A stretch of DNA of 64,000 bases, from positions 25,577,400 to 25,641,399 of the forward strand of contig CM049322.1 in assembly GCA_026874595.1 (NCBI GenBank), written 5' to 3'. The notes beneath the pieces are model-generated. The model was not told the origin of the DNA. It was given only the letters and a program-made list of their open reading frames with translations, and did no database searches. Shown here piece after piece: positions 12,684 to 24,087 of this stretch (within the stretch, counting starts at the first letter, position 1; the number at the start of each line of letters is the position of its first letter). The stretch comes from Sipunculus nudus (lineage: Eukaryota > Annelida > Sipuncula > Golfingiida > Sipunculidae). The translations under genes were made by a program, and so were the position numbers.

Positions 12684-14525
12684 TTTTTAGCTCAGCTGAC
12701 TGTAAGTCAACTGAGGTGTATGAATGGCTCTTTGTCCATTGTCCGTCCGGCCATCTGGCTGTCCGTTAGCAGGGCACAAATTGTAACTACTGACCCTAGA
12801 AACTTCTTAGTGGACATCCATGGAGGTCAATAAAAAATCTCCTTGAAAACCTGAAATTAGGTCACTGTGACCTATATCCTCTGAGCTATTGGGCTTGAAA
12901 GTACCCCCCCATAATAATAAAAAATATAATACCCAACCTCCAATGTCTTTATAATTAATGCATGGATTGTCATGAATCTTGCCTTAAATATTGACCATGA
13001 CTAGTTTTGTCAGTTCCCTAAAAGTGGTGGCGCCACCTGTATTTCTTGTTATTTTAACGAATATTTTTCAATTTTTTTTACTATTAAATAACAACATTCA
13101 TGTCTAATTACATCTACTGTCCCAAAACCTGGTGTGTGTATTGATCACAAGTGGATGCCATATAGTAATCACCCTGTCTGTCTGACTTTTTAGCTGTCTG
13201 TCCATCCGTCCATCCACACAAATTTTTTTCCAGATGATCACTCCAGGTTGTATTGACACATGCATTTCAAACTTGATTTACGTATGGCCCACCACAAAAG
13301 CAAGAACCTATATGATTTTGGGTTACAAGGTCAAAGGTCAAGGTCACAGGACTCACTTATTTAAAAAGATTATGGCTGCATTTTAAGCCAAACTTTTCAT
13401 CTCACTTTCAATTCTGCGCATTTAGCTGACTTGCCAGTATGGGGAGAGCATAAATGAATTTTTGGCAACATGTTAAAAGGTCAAGGTCACTGGACTCATT
13501 TCTTTAAAAAGAATGCATATGCATTTGAAGCCAAACTTTTCATCACAAACCTTCCATCCTCTAGATATTGCTAACCTGCCAATTGGGAAAGATTCTGTTC
13601 AGTTTTTGGGTCATGAGGTCAAAGGTCAAGGTCACAGTACCCACTTATTTAGAAAGATTGTGGATGAATTTTAAGCCAAACTTTTCATCCCAAACATTCC
13701 ATCTTGCACATATAGCTGAGCTGCCAATAGGGGAAGAACCTGATTGATTAGGGGGTCACAAGATAAAAGGTCATGGTCACAGTGGCCCCATCTGTCCACA
13801 TATTTGTTTCTTGATGATAACTCCAGTTTGGATTGACATTTTGGTTTCAATTTTGACTTATATATGACCCACCAATAATGTAAGAACCCTTTTGATTTTG
13901 GGGTCATAAGGCCAAAGGTCAAGGTCACAGGACCCACTTCTATAAAAAGATTGTTGATGTATTTTTAGCGAAACTTACTGTCCCAAACCATCTTATCTTC
14001 CAGATGTTGCTCACCTGCCAATATTGGAAGTAACTTATGGATTTTGGGGTCACAAGGTCAAAGGTCAAGGTCATGGGGGTCATCAGTCCACATATTAGTT
14101 TCCAGATGATAACACCTGTTTTTTTTTTGTGAAATATTGGTTTCAAACTTGACTTATATATGGCCCACCACTAAATTAAGAACTGTTGATTCTGGGGTCA
14201 TGATATCAAAGGTCAAGGTCACAGGACCCACTACTTAAGAATGATTGTGGATGCATTTTAAGCCAAACTTTTCATCCCAATCCTTCCATCATCGACATGT
14301 GGTGCATCTGCTAATAGGGGAGGTTTCCTTTTGATTTTGGGGTAATTAGGTCAAAGGTTAAGGTCACAGGGCCCATCCATTCACAAATTATTTTATGGAT
14401 GATAACTCCAGTTTGGGAAGACAGGTTGGTTTCAAACTGATCACAGAACCAATATTTTGGAAAACCTCATAAACATATATCCTTATAGACAAATGCAGCT
14501 GAGTGTTGAGACCCATTGGTCCCTA
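12684..14525 (+). mobile_element. Family A element, long-interior sub-type, both ends present
   Basis: 5' end at the T-run before AGCTCAGCTGACTGTAAG. The interior begins GGGCACAAATTGTAAC, contains GGTGGCGCCACCTG near 13026, then an array of AGGTCA-rich units (13260-14440, unit about 145/290 bp) closely related to the family D array. 3' end: GCAGCTGAGTGTTG, ACCCATTGGTC, CCTAGT at about 14495-14527. About 1.84 kb. It shares a D-type interior with A-type ends, so interiors and ends are separable modules. Confidence 0.65.
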
Positions 14526-16897
14526 GTCTTAATATTGACCAGAAGTAATCTCTTATATATTTCCTATATACATGCCAGAAATTAATTACGTTAAGTGTAA
14601 TATCTTTAAATCATGGGCCCAAATAAAAAGGATTTTGTTAAAAATCAAGAAAAATATTTACTCACATAACATGAAAAATATTAAAATCAAGAAAAATATT
14701 TACTCACATAACATGAAAAATATTAAAACTAGAGACTTTTTTCCCAAATATATAGCTTTGTCTAATTAAGATTCAATTGTATACCCAAAATTAGATCTGA
14801 ATTTAGTAAATTTTAGCATTAAATAAAATAAGAACTTTAAATTTTGCCCAACTTTGACCATGGCACATTTTTTTTCCTGTTAGTACTGTGGATTTAATTT
14901 TCTCAGCATGTTTTTGTTAGCATTTTGTCTGTTAACACCAAAAATTTGAAACAAGTTGATCAAAAACTGTAGATTTTATTCAAGTTTTCAAGCACCATGT
15001 AACATATTGTTTACATCAGGCTAGTGTTATGCAGTTTGCAAGAGCTCAGCTCCCCAGCTTAAGCTCTCAGTTCCTAAAATTTGGCATAAAAATAGATGTC
15101 TCCAAAATCCTCTACCATGCCAAGAATTTGGTCACTAGGACTTAATACCTTTGAGATATTAATGAAAAACTTCATTTTTCAATTAAAAACCCATTGTTAC
15201 ACTTCAATACTGCCTAATATCAAAACCACTGATCTGACTTTAATCATATATAATATACATGTTTTTCTATACATTCTCTGTGCAGATGCCAGAAATGATG
15301 TCAGTATTGCGTAATTGTTTTAAGTTATGGGCCCAAACATAATGCACTTTGTAAAAAATCAAGAAATATATTTACTCCCTTAACAAGGGAATTGCTGAAG
15401 CTAGAGATTTTTTGTCAGGGATGTAACATTATTTTATCAAGATTCAATTGAATACCCAAAATTAGTTCTGAATTTTTCAAATTTTATAAGTTATTAGTAT
15501 AAATATAAAATTAGTACCTTAAATTTTGCCCAACTTTGACCATTTCACTTTTGTTTCATGTGAGCTCTGTTTATATAATTTTCATATCATGCACACATAA
15601 GGATTTCAGCTTTTTAGTTTAGAAAGCTGAAAGAAATTAGCTAAAAATTGTAGCTTTTATTAATGTTTTTATGAGACCATGTCAGACCTTGGCTCTCTCC
15701 AGCCACTCTTGATTCACCTGTATGTTGACCTTGTTGAACTTTCAGCAAATTATGCACGCTTGAGGCGAGGCATATACTGGGGCAGCCAGGCAGCTTATGG
15801 CCAGCCACAGATGATCCAGGTGTCCAACCCAACTCATCTAGTAGTTTTAACCAACAACATAACAATAAACAATAAATTAATTTTTATTGGTTTTTAATAA
15901 CAAATTAAAGAAAAATAGAAAAGGAATTTGTTAGTTTATAATAATAGGGAATTAACTTGCAGTAACTGATGATATAAGAATCTTGTATTGATGGATGGAA
16001 CGTCACATATTCCAAATAACACCATGCAGTCACCTATGGCATTTTTCAGTTCAATTTTAATAATAAAAAAGTAAATCATATTATTCATTACTAATCATTA
16101 GGGATCATATGAAGGAAATTAATGATAGACAAAGATGCAGTTGATAATATTAATCTAGATTCCTACTGTGTCTAGTGTGTACATTGATGTGAAATTGGTC
16201 CAAAATAAATATACCCCATTATTTTTTTTAATATAAATAAAAGCCATAAAACCAGGTACTTATGATCATTATTTAAATGTGTGAATTTTGTATATTCTGG
16301 ATTATCAAAACCATTGTTTGGTAAAACTGAATAAATACCAGACATGGTGGAAATACTTTGCAATTGTATTTGAATACGAATATGAATATGTACTCCATTG
16401 TAAAATTTCTTGCATAAAGAATGGGAATTCAGGTAAAAATGAAAGTATATGAATACCAATGCAAATACTTTCCAAATGTATTCATGAATGCATTCATGAA
16501 TATATTCTTTAATATTATTTTAATAATCATTTCAGTTATATTTCATTTTAAAAATCATACGATTCTCTTATTGTTTTTAATAAAAATTATATCTGGGACA
16601 ATTTTTGTAATTTTTTTAATAAATAGTTAAACTCTTATATTATATGTTCTGCTTATAAGTTATATGGCCAAGTCAAAATCTGTGTGACAATAGTACTCCA
16701 TTTGTTAATAAAATAAATGAAATCAATTCTCTTCTCTGTCTCCAGAGGTACTATCAAAATCATACATAAGCTTAACAACAAGAACTCATAATACAGCTTA
16801 TACTTATTACCACACAAAACCAGCATGTGCCTCATTTCTAAATCATATTTTTTTATCATATATAACAGCTGAGCGCCGTGACCCATAGGTCTCTTGT
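14526..16897 (+). mobile_element. Family A element, 5'-truncated
   Basis: Starts inside the A interior (CATGCCAGAAATTA phrase) and runs to CAGCTGAGCGCCGTGACCCATAGGTC and TCTTGTT (16866-16897). A local duplication of about 42 bp occurs at 14641-14724. The part 15600-16900 is the uninterrupted sibling used to read the insertions in copy 1 and in the copies at 37363 and 51518. Confidence 0.7.
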
Positions 16898-17226
16898 TTT
16901 CTCTATTTTTGAGACCTTTAAGGATGCTTTCATCTGTTTACATGGCACAAGTTGTAACAACTAATGCAGAGATCACCATGCCCTTTGCATGCATATTGAC
17001 CATTAAGTCTTTTTATTAGTTTCTGCAGACTGGTGGAGCCACCTGTATTTTTTTACGCAGTTTTTCTCTATTTTTGAGATATATAAATACAGACACAATT
17101 TTGGCCTGTTGGTTAATCTGTTTGATGCTTCAGTTGAATGGGTATATACTACCATTCAGATGATAAAATTTCCTTTTGCGAATCTCTTCCCAGTCAGCTG
17201 AGCGTCATGACCCATGGGTCACTTGT
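16898..17226 (+). mobile_element. Family A short 3' fragment
   Basis: Carries the GTGGAGCCACCTG phrase and a 3' module from about 17041 that is nearly the same as 51168-51334. It ends with CAGCTGAGCGTCAT, the perfect palindrome GACCCATGGGTC (17209-17220) and ACTTGTT. Confidence 0.6.
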
Positions 17227-18726
17227 TATGTCTCACCCCCCCCCCCCAATTGTCATCTTAATCTTTAGAATATCTTGTGAACCTGATAACTTTTGAAGGG
17301 CTGCATATTTTCCGCCAAAATTTCAAACACTCAATTGTTCATATCAGAATCTCGGAGGAGTTAAAAAACTGGTGACCTTGGCCCTCATCTTCAAGGTATA
17401 ATCTGCCAAAATGTGAAACTTTTGTGAACCCCATAACTTTTGTGAGGTATTCCACATTTTTTCCTCAAATTTGGTAAATCTATTGTTCCTGCCAAGTTCT
17501 CAGAAGACTTTGAAAACTGGTGATATAAGAATCTAGGGTCTTCAAGGTCAAATCAGTGAAATTATACCTATTGTCTTGTGAAAGCGATAACTTTTGTTGA
17601 AGTATTTCACATTTTATCTTCAAATTTTGTACACTAATTGTTCCTAACAAATTATCAGAGGAAATTGAAAGATGGTGACCTTGACCATCATCTTCAAGAT
17701 CAAATCTGCTGAAATGTAAAATTTTATTTGACCCCATAATTTTTGAAGTACCCGTATTTCACTTTTTTTCCTCAAATTTGGTACACCAGTTGTTCCAACC
17801 AAAATCAAGGAGGAGAACGAAACAAGCTGACCTTGACCAGGATCTTCAAGGTCAAATCAGCCAGATTATAGTTATTGTCTTGTGAATGCAATAACTTATG
17901 AAGGGCTGCATATTTTCATCCAAAATTTGAAACACTTTGTTTCTACCAATATCTTGGACGTGTTTGAAATCCTGTGACCTTGACCTTGATCTTCAAGTTC
18001 AGATTTATGCAATTCTAGGCTTATTGTGACCCCCATAATTTTTTGTTAGTACTGAAGATTTTTTCTTCAAATTTGACACACCAGTTCTTCCTGCCAAAAT
18101 GTCATCTGAGTTCGAAACGTGGTGACCTTGACCTTGACCGTCAAGGTTTAATCTGCTGTAATTTAGATTAATTGTTTTGAGATATTGGATATTTTACCCC
18201 TAATGTTTTGGGATGGCCCTTAGAGGGGAGACATGTATCTGTTTTGCACTACAAAAACAAAGCCATTCTAGTTTCAATTTTTGCATTTTAGTTTGCATTT
18301 TTATGTCTATCTTTGAGAACTTAAATGAACCGGTTGTCCATTAGGTCATGGTTAACTATATTTTGCAAATTAGGGGTGAAAACATGATTTTTAAGCACAT
18401 AGTGAGTCAGTTGGGGCACAAATTGTATCCATTTGGCCTAAAATCCTCATACATGACTTTTAGGGAGGCCCCTAAAAATCTCCTTGGAAACCTGCAATGT
18501 TATTCTGGCCCATTTTCTACTAGCTGTGTGAAAGAACTTGATTTTATCACTCAGTTAGTCAGGAAAGCACTAATGGTAGCAGCTGCATGTAGATTAAAGT
18601 CACTGTAACATATATCTAAGGGCTGTTTGGCAAAATGCATGATTTTGAGCACTCTGGGAGTCTTTTTGCCCATTGTTCAAGGCACCTTGAATTCAGCTGA
18701 GCGTTATGGCCCATGGGCCACTTGTT
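17227..18726 (+). mobile_element. Family A 3' fragment with a 150-bp tandem array
   Basis: Begins with a C-tract (17236-17247). Then come about five units keyed by CCTCAAATTTGGTANAC at about 17465, 17621, 17771, 17920 and 18067 (spacing 147-156 bp), each with a GTGACCTTGACC phrase. It ends with TCAGCTGAGCG, GGCCCATGGGCC (18708-18719) and ACTTGTT. The hairpin differs from the family consensus by a symmetric base-pair exchange. Confidence 0.65.
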
Positions 18727-20772
18727 AACATAGAAACAAATTTGGTTTTATGACAGTTCATCTTTAGAAACTGCCCATGGAAACAAACATGAAATATCAG
18801 GGTCCTTATGCTGTTCGGCGATAAGTTCTGACCTTGAAAATGCTGCATCCTGTACGGGCGAGTCGTTAGACGAGTCACTAGTGTTTCCCAGAGTGTTATT
18901 ATCTGGACCATTATCCTCATGTGTGTTTTTCTTGGCCGTAGATCTAGTTACAGCACATAAGGGGTACAAACCAGGAATTTCCTGATTTTCAGGATCAGTG
19001 TCCTGATCAAGCGATGGCTTTTCTGTCACTGTTGGAACAAGCTGAATTTTGTCACCTGCAACATCATTGCCCAGTAGCAACTGAATTCCCTATTCCTTTA
19101 AAGGGTAAAGTAGTTCTTATGCCCACAGTAATATTCCCAGAAATAAATCCTGACTTGAAATGTACACTGTGAAGTGAAACTGAAGTGTGTCTGTCTGAAA
19201 ACACACCATTAACAAGTGCATGTGCACCAGTAAAAGACCTATTAGAAAATAGCAAAGTGTTTGCTAACATGAGAGTTTGGCCTGAACCAGTGTCCCTCAA
19301 AATTCTAATAGGGGTAGAATCTGAAAAAATCACCTAAAAGTGATACAAAACCATCATGTATGAATGGCTCAATTAACTCCATTTCAGAGTCAGGAGAGGA
19401 ATCTACTACCTCAATTTCATGCAACAAAGAACTAACACTGACAGTGTCAGTCATAAACTCTTTTTCAGAGTAACAAAAGGAATCTACATCCTTATTACAA
19501 TCAAACTCCTCAATGGAGTCAACAGAGGAATTTTCCCCAGCAGAAACAAACTTCTGTTTGTCATAGGAGGACCTGGTCTCATTTGAAATACTCTCGCAAG
19601 AGTCATAAAAGGACTTAGCCTTATTTAGCGGATACTCCTCGCAGGAGTCTTAAAAGGACCTAGCCGTATTAAATTCCTCGCAGGAATCAAATGAGTTTTT
19701 ACCCTGCAAGCTACAGATTCTTCTTTGGAGTCAGACGGCACTTTAGCCTCCGTAGCATCAAAACTCTTTTTTTGAGTCATTAAAGGAGCTTGGCTCTTGT
19801 TTTATGCTATGCATGAATTTTGAAACAAAACCAGAAGGTTTGCTCTTTGATTTATTTGCAAGTTTCAAGCAGTCAAATATTAAATGAGCTTCCTTTTTGC
19901 AGTAATTACTGATTTTCTTTGAAAATTAATAGTCTTTGCTGGACTCAGACACAGTGGAAGTGGACTGAGGTGTAGCAATGGACTTTGTTGAACTATCAGA
20001 AATACTAGTACTGGGAGACTGCGCCTTATACTTCTTTTGACCATAGTGATTTACATTCTTGTTTGTGAATGACTGGTTTGGTTTGCTAGTAAAGGACATT
20101 TTGTGTGTTTATGAATAATCATCAGCTAATTGAGCAGCAATGTCAAGTGTTTCAGGATTTTTCTCATCAAGGAAAGTTTTAGCATCTGCGTTAAAGTGCT
20201 GCTTAAATTCTTCAAGCAAATCAACTGGCACAAATTGTCATAATCTTTCATTACATTTTTAGAACTACACCAGCAATCAAACTACTTTTCTTTAGTCCTA
20301 GCAAATTCTACATAGGTCTGATCTTTGCGCTTTTCCCAATTTCTGAATCTCTGGTGGTAAGCCTCTGGAACTAACTCATAACCTTTTAGGATTAACCGTT
20401 TAAGCAGATCATAGTCAGCAGCGGCTTCTACTGACAGTTTTGTATAAATTTCTCTGGCCTCGCCAGTCCATAACTTTTGTAATAGTATAGTCCAATTTTC
20501 CTTAGGCCATTTTAAATTTTTCGCTACCTTCTCAAGTGTAAGAAATATTTATCAACCTCTTTTTCTTGAAAAGGTGGGACAAGTTTAATGTGTTTAGTGA
20601 CATCAAAACTGTGAGTTGGGCAGCATGTAGCCATGTTCAAATTTAAGTATTTCTAACTCCAGTCGTTTTAACTAAGTTTCTCTTTCTTTTTAGTCTTTCT
20701 CTTTCATCTCTTTGTTTTTCTTTTTCTAATTCTAACTGTTTAAACCTTTCATGTTCTTCCCTCTCTTCTCTT
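18727..20772 (-). pseudogene. Decayed Gypsy-type LTR retrotransposon gag-protease fragment
   Basis: Read on the minus strand from 20772 down to 18727. In order I see: a charged Glu/Arg/Lys-rich coiled N-terminus (about 20772-20650); a gag core with a SCAN-like/retroelement capsid phrase, FRNWEKRKDQTYVEFAR (about 20300-20360); a degenerate CCHC zinc knuckle, in which the first Cys is Ser, then NYC, His, DC (about 19866-19910); an acidic linker; and an aspartic protease segment (19064-19333). A short pol linker stops at 18727, before any reverse transcriptase. Many stops and frameshifts mean no product is made. It is truncated on the right by an E-type 5' end and on the left by an A terminus. 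Confidence 0.8.
19064..19333 (-). pseudogene. Retropepsin-like aspartic protease segment
   Basis: An open stretch of 89 codons on the minus strand. The catalytic motif ILRDTGSGQTL has its Asp-Thr-Gly codons at about 19286-19294. Retroviral-type proteases (RVP clan AA) use one such motif per monomer, and most relatives read DTG-A/S-S here. The frame is lost at about 19070, where the following linker (frame 18748-19080) continues in another frame, and upstream near 19330. Part of the Gypsy-type pseudogene. Confidence 0.7.
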
Positions 20773-21606
20773 TGTTAGCCAACCAGTGAGCTTATGCGAT
20801 GGCGCGGTATTGTCCGTCGGTCGTCCAGTCTGTTGTCCGCTGTCAAGGGCTGGCCAGTCCGCCTCCCATGGCTGTAAGTCAGAAACCGTTGCAGATAGCA
20901 GCTCCAAATTACATGTAAAAATTAGTCAAATGTGAAACTTGGTGTCCCAGAGCTTATTATTGGGTATCTGCATTGATTTAGATTTTATAGAGAAAAAACA
21001 AAAAAACCTTTAAAATCTTTTTTTACTAAAATTACAATCTCAGAAACGGCTGGAGCTATCATCACCAAATTTATGCCAATGTTGGCCACATGAGTCATAT
21101 CTGAAATTGAGGTATTGGTGGCGCCACCTGCATCGGCCCTTTTTGTACGGGGGTCATCAGTGCCTGTATCATACTGACAGCTACAAAAAGCTTCTTCTCT
21201 GAAACCATATGGCCAAATTGTTTAATATCGCACAGAAATGATCCTAGGGTAGTGCTTTCTGAAGTTTGTTCAAATGGTCTCAGTTCAGTGACTTTTAGCT
21301 GAGTTATGGGAAGCTGAATTTAGTCATATGCCATAACAGCCCATTTAACTCAGTGACTACAAAGATCTTCTTCTCAAGAACCACTGGGCCAAATTCTAAA
21401 ATCTCACACATTGATTTTCCTTAGTTGTTGATAATTCAAGTTTGTTCAAATGGTTTTGGTTCAGTGATTTTTGCCTGAGTTATTGGAAGCTTAACATTTT
21501 GCTGTATTTTCCCATATGAGTTATAAACCTTCAAAACTGACGCCACTTAGGCCAATTTGTTCAATATTTTACAAGAATAATCCCCTTAATAATTCTTATA
21601 ATAATT
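20773..21606 (+). mobile_element. Family E element, 5' part
   Basis: Starts TTAGCCAACCAGTGAGCTTATGCG, a diverged form of the E 5' end (consensus GCGAACCTGTGAGCTTATG at 59701). The interior matches 59750-60300, including GGTGGCGCCACCTG at about 21117. It is interrupted at 21607 by a family C element. No E 3' end is found on the other side. Confidence 0.6.
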
Positions 21607-23363
21607 GTATCCGCCAAAACAGAGATTTGGGGATACTATGTTTTCAGCCGGCTGGCGGCGGCGCTGTGTAGGTGTCTGAAGAACTTCCCCGTAACCACTG
21701 GATGGAATTTTACGAAACCCAGGATTATGTTCTGGTCACGTGAACTGCTGTGCCCTGATTTTGTTTTGATCTTTGACCTTTCCTCTCTGCCTAGCGTCCA
21801 TTTGTGCATATGTTTCCACACATAAACCCACATATCTTTGGAACCGTTTGAGCAATCAGGAAAAAAAATTTGTAATAATGTAGCCCTTGGATAGCTTTAT
21901 AACATACACAAAAAATGGTGGCGCCACCTGCAACCATGTTTGCACAGTGTCCATCTGTTCCTCTGCCTTGGGTTAAAATCACTCATATCTCAGCAATGGT
22001 TTGACTAATTCACCTGAAATTCGGCATGCATATACATCCTGGATAGCTTTCTTGATTTTATGACAGGTGGCGCCACGTAAATTCACGTTCACACTGCAGA
22101 CATCCAAGCTCATATCTTGGGAACCGTTTGACCCATTGGGCCAAAATTTTGCATGTGTGTAGATCTCACATAGCTCTTTATCATACGCAAAACTTGTGGC
22201 GCCACCTGCAACCATTTTTGCACAGCTTCCATCTGTTTGTCTGCCGTGGGATAATATTACTCATAACTCGGCAGTGGTTTGACATATCTGCCTTAAATTT
22301 TGCAGTTTTATACATCCTGGACAGCTTTCTTGATTTTATGACAGGTGGCAACACTTTCATTTTAGTTTATGCTGCAGACATCCAAGCTCATATCTCGGGA
22401 ACTGTTTGACCGATTGGGCCAAAATTTTCCATATGTATAGATCTCTCATAGCTCTTTATCATACGCAAGACTGGTGGTGTCACCTGCAAATATTTTTGCA
22501 CAGCATCCGTCTGTTTGTCTGCCATTGGATAATATCACTCATATCTTGGCAATGGTTTGATATATCTGCCTAAAATTTTGCAGTTTTATACATCCTTGAC
22601 AGCTCTCTTGATTTTATGACAGGTGGCGCCACCTACATTCTTGTTGATGCTGCAGACATCCAAGCTCAATTTAGGTAAATGTTTGACTGATTGGGCCAAA
22701 ATTTTGCATGTGTATAGACCTCACATAGCTATTTATCATACACAAAACTGGAGGGGCCACCTGCAACCATGTATATAAATCTCACATAGCTCTTTATCAT
22801 ATACAAAACTGGTGGCGCCACCTGCAACCATTGCTGCACAGCATCCGTCTGTTTGTCTGCTGTGGGACAAAATCACTCATATCTCGTCAGTGGTTTGGCT
22901 TATCTGTCTAAAATTTTGCATGTAAATACATCTTGGATAGCTTTCTCGATTTTGTGGCAGGTGGTGCCACCTACTTTCACGTTCAGGCTGCAGACATCCA
23001 GGCTTATATCTGAGGACTGGTTTGACGTATCCTCCTGAAAGTTTGCATGTGTATAGATCGCATTTAGCTCTTTATCGTACACAAAACTGGTGGCACCACC
23101 TGCAACCATTTTTGCGCTGCTTCTGTCTGTTTGTTTGCCATGGGATAAAGTCACTCATATCTCGGCAGTGGTTTGACTTGTCTGCATAAAATTTTGCAAT
23201 TGTATACAATTTGGATAACTTTCTGGATGCAAATCAAATCCATGCAAATATGCAACACACCTCTCTTTATTTCCCCTTGCCACTCAATCCATGCCTTACT
23301 TCACCCGTCCCACTATGGTTTCAGCAGATACACGTAGTCGCTTCTTGACCATCCGTATTCTAG
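21607..23363 (+). mobile_element. Family C element, nested in family E
   Basis: GTATCCGCCAAAA starts at 21607 and its hairpin is closed by GGATAC at 21631-21636. The interior is about four units of 278-338 bp keyed by GCAGACATCCAAGCTCATAT (22096, 22374, 22652, 22990), each with a GGTGGCGCCACC-type palindrome. The 3' part reads GCAGATACACGTAGTCG, a decayed hairpin, and CTAG (23360-23363). 1757 bp. Confidence 0.75.
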
Positions 23364-23870
23364 TTAACTTGAGAAAATATTAACTGTCATAAATAGATAT
23401 CAGGATGTAATCTGAACATCTGTTCAAGATTTTCTGCTTCAGTTATATGAAAATGAAACCGGTTCATATGTTTTCCATCTCTCTGCCTGTTTTAAATATT
23501 TAATAATCGTAAATCTACTTGTGCTCCTTTTGGTACTGTTGTATTTCTCTAAATCTGATTGTATATGCATGGTACCAAACTGTGATCATTCTTCCACCCC
23601 CCTCCCATATAGTCCTTGCACCTAATTACTAGATTTTCACTCAGATCTAGGTATATCTTATAGATTTATATTCAATAATTGTATTCATGCTTCAGTTTTA
23701 ACATTAAGAAACACATGGTCAGTTCACACAATATTATCACAATAATCCTCAAACATATCAACCATCCATAACCTATATTACCCATACCTTCACTCTTTAT
23801 CTCCATTTGACATTAATTTATATTTTTACCTTGAAGATCAACTTCAGCTGAGCACAGTAGACTCACCAAT
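23364..23870 (+). mobile_element. Family A 3' fragment with decayed terminus
   Basis: T-rich A-type interior (compare 9600-9915 and 43330-43460), ending CTTCAGCTGAGCACAGTAGACTC at 23843-23865. The final palindrome and CCTTGTT are lost. The first 150 bp after the C element are not confidently placed. Confidence 0.45.
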
Positions 23871-24087
23871 GACGAAGTCCAGTAGGGCCACAAAATTAAT
23901 TTAAGACATATCACTGAATGCTGGAGAAACTTGCGCCTTTACCCTGGCTCATTAAACATCAGTGGGACATCATTATGTGGAACAACAGTTCTTTAACTTA
24001 GACTTTATATTGTAGGTATATCAACAAAATCTTTAAATAAACAACTCCCGCGTCAACATTCTGACTGCCTGACCTCCCAGGGTCGTG
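23871..24087. other. Unassigned sequence
   Basis: About 217 bp, less T-rich than its surroundings, matching nothing else I can see in the window. No splice sites with an open frame, no element ends. Confidence 0.35.
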
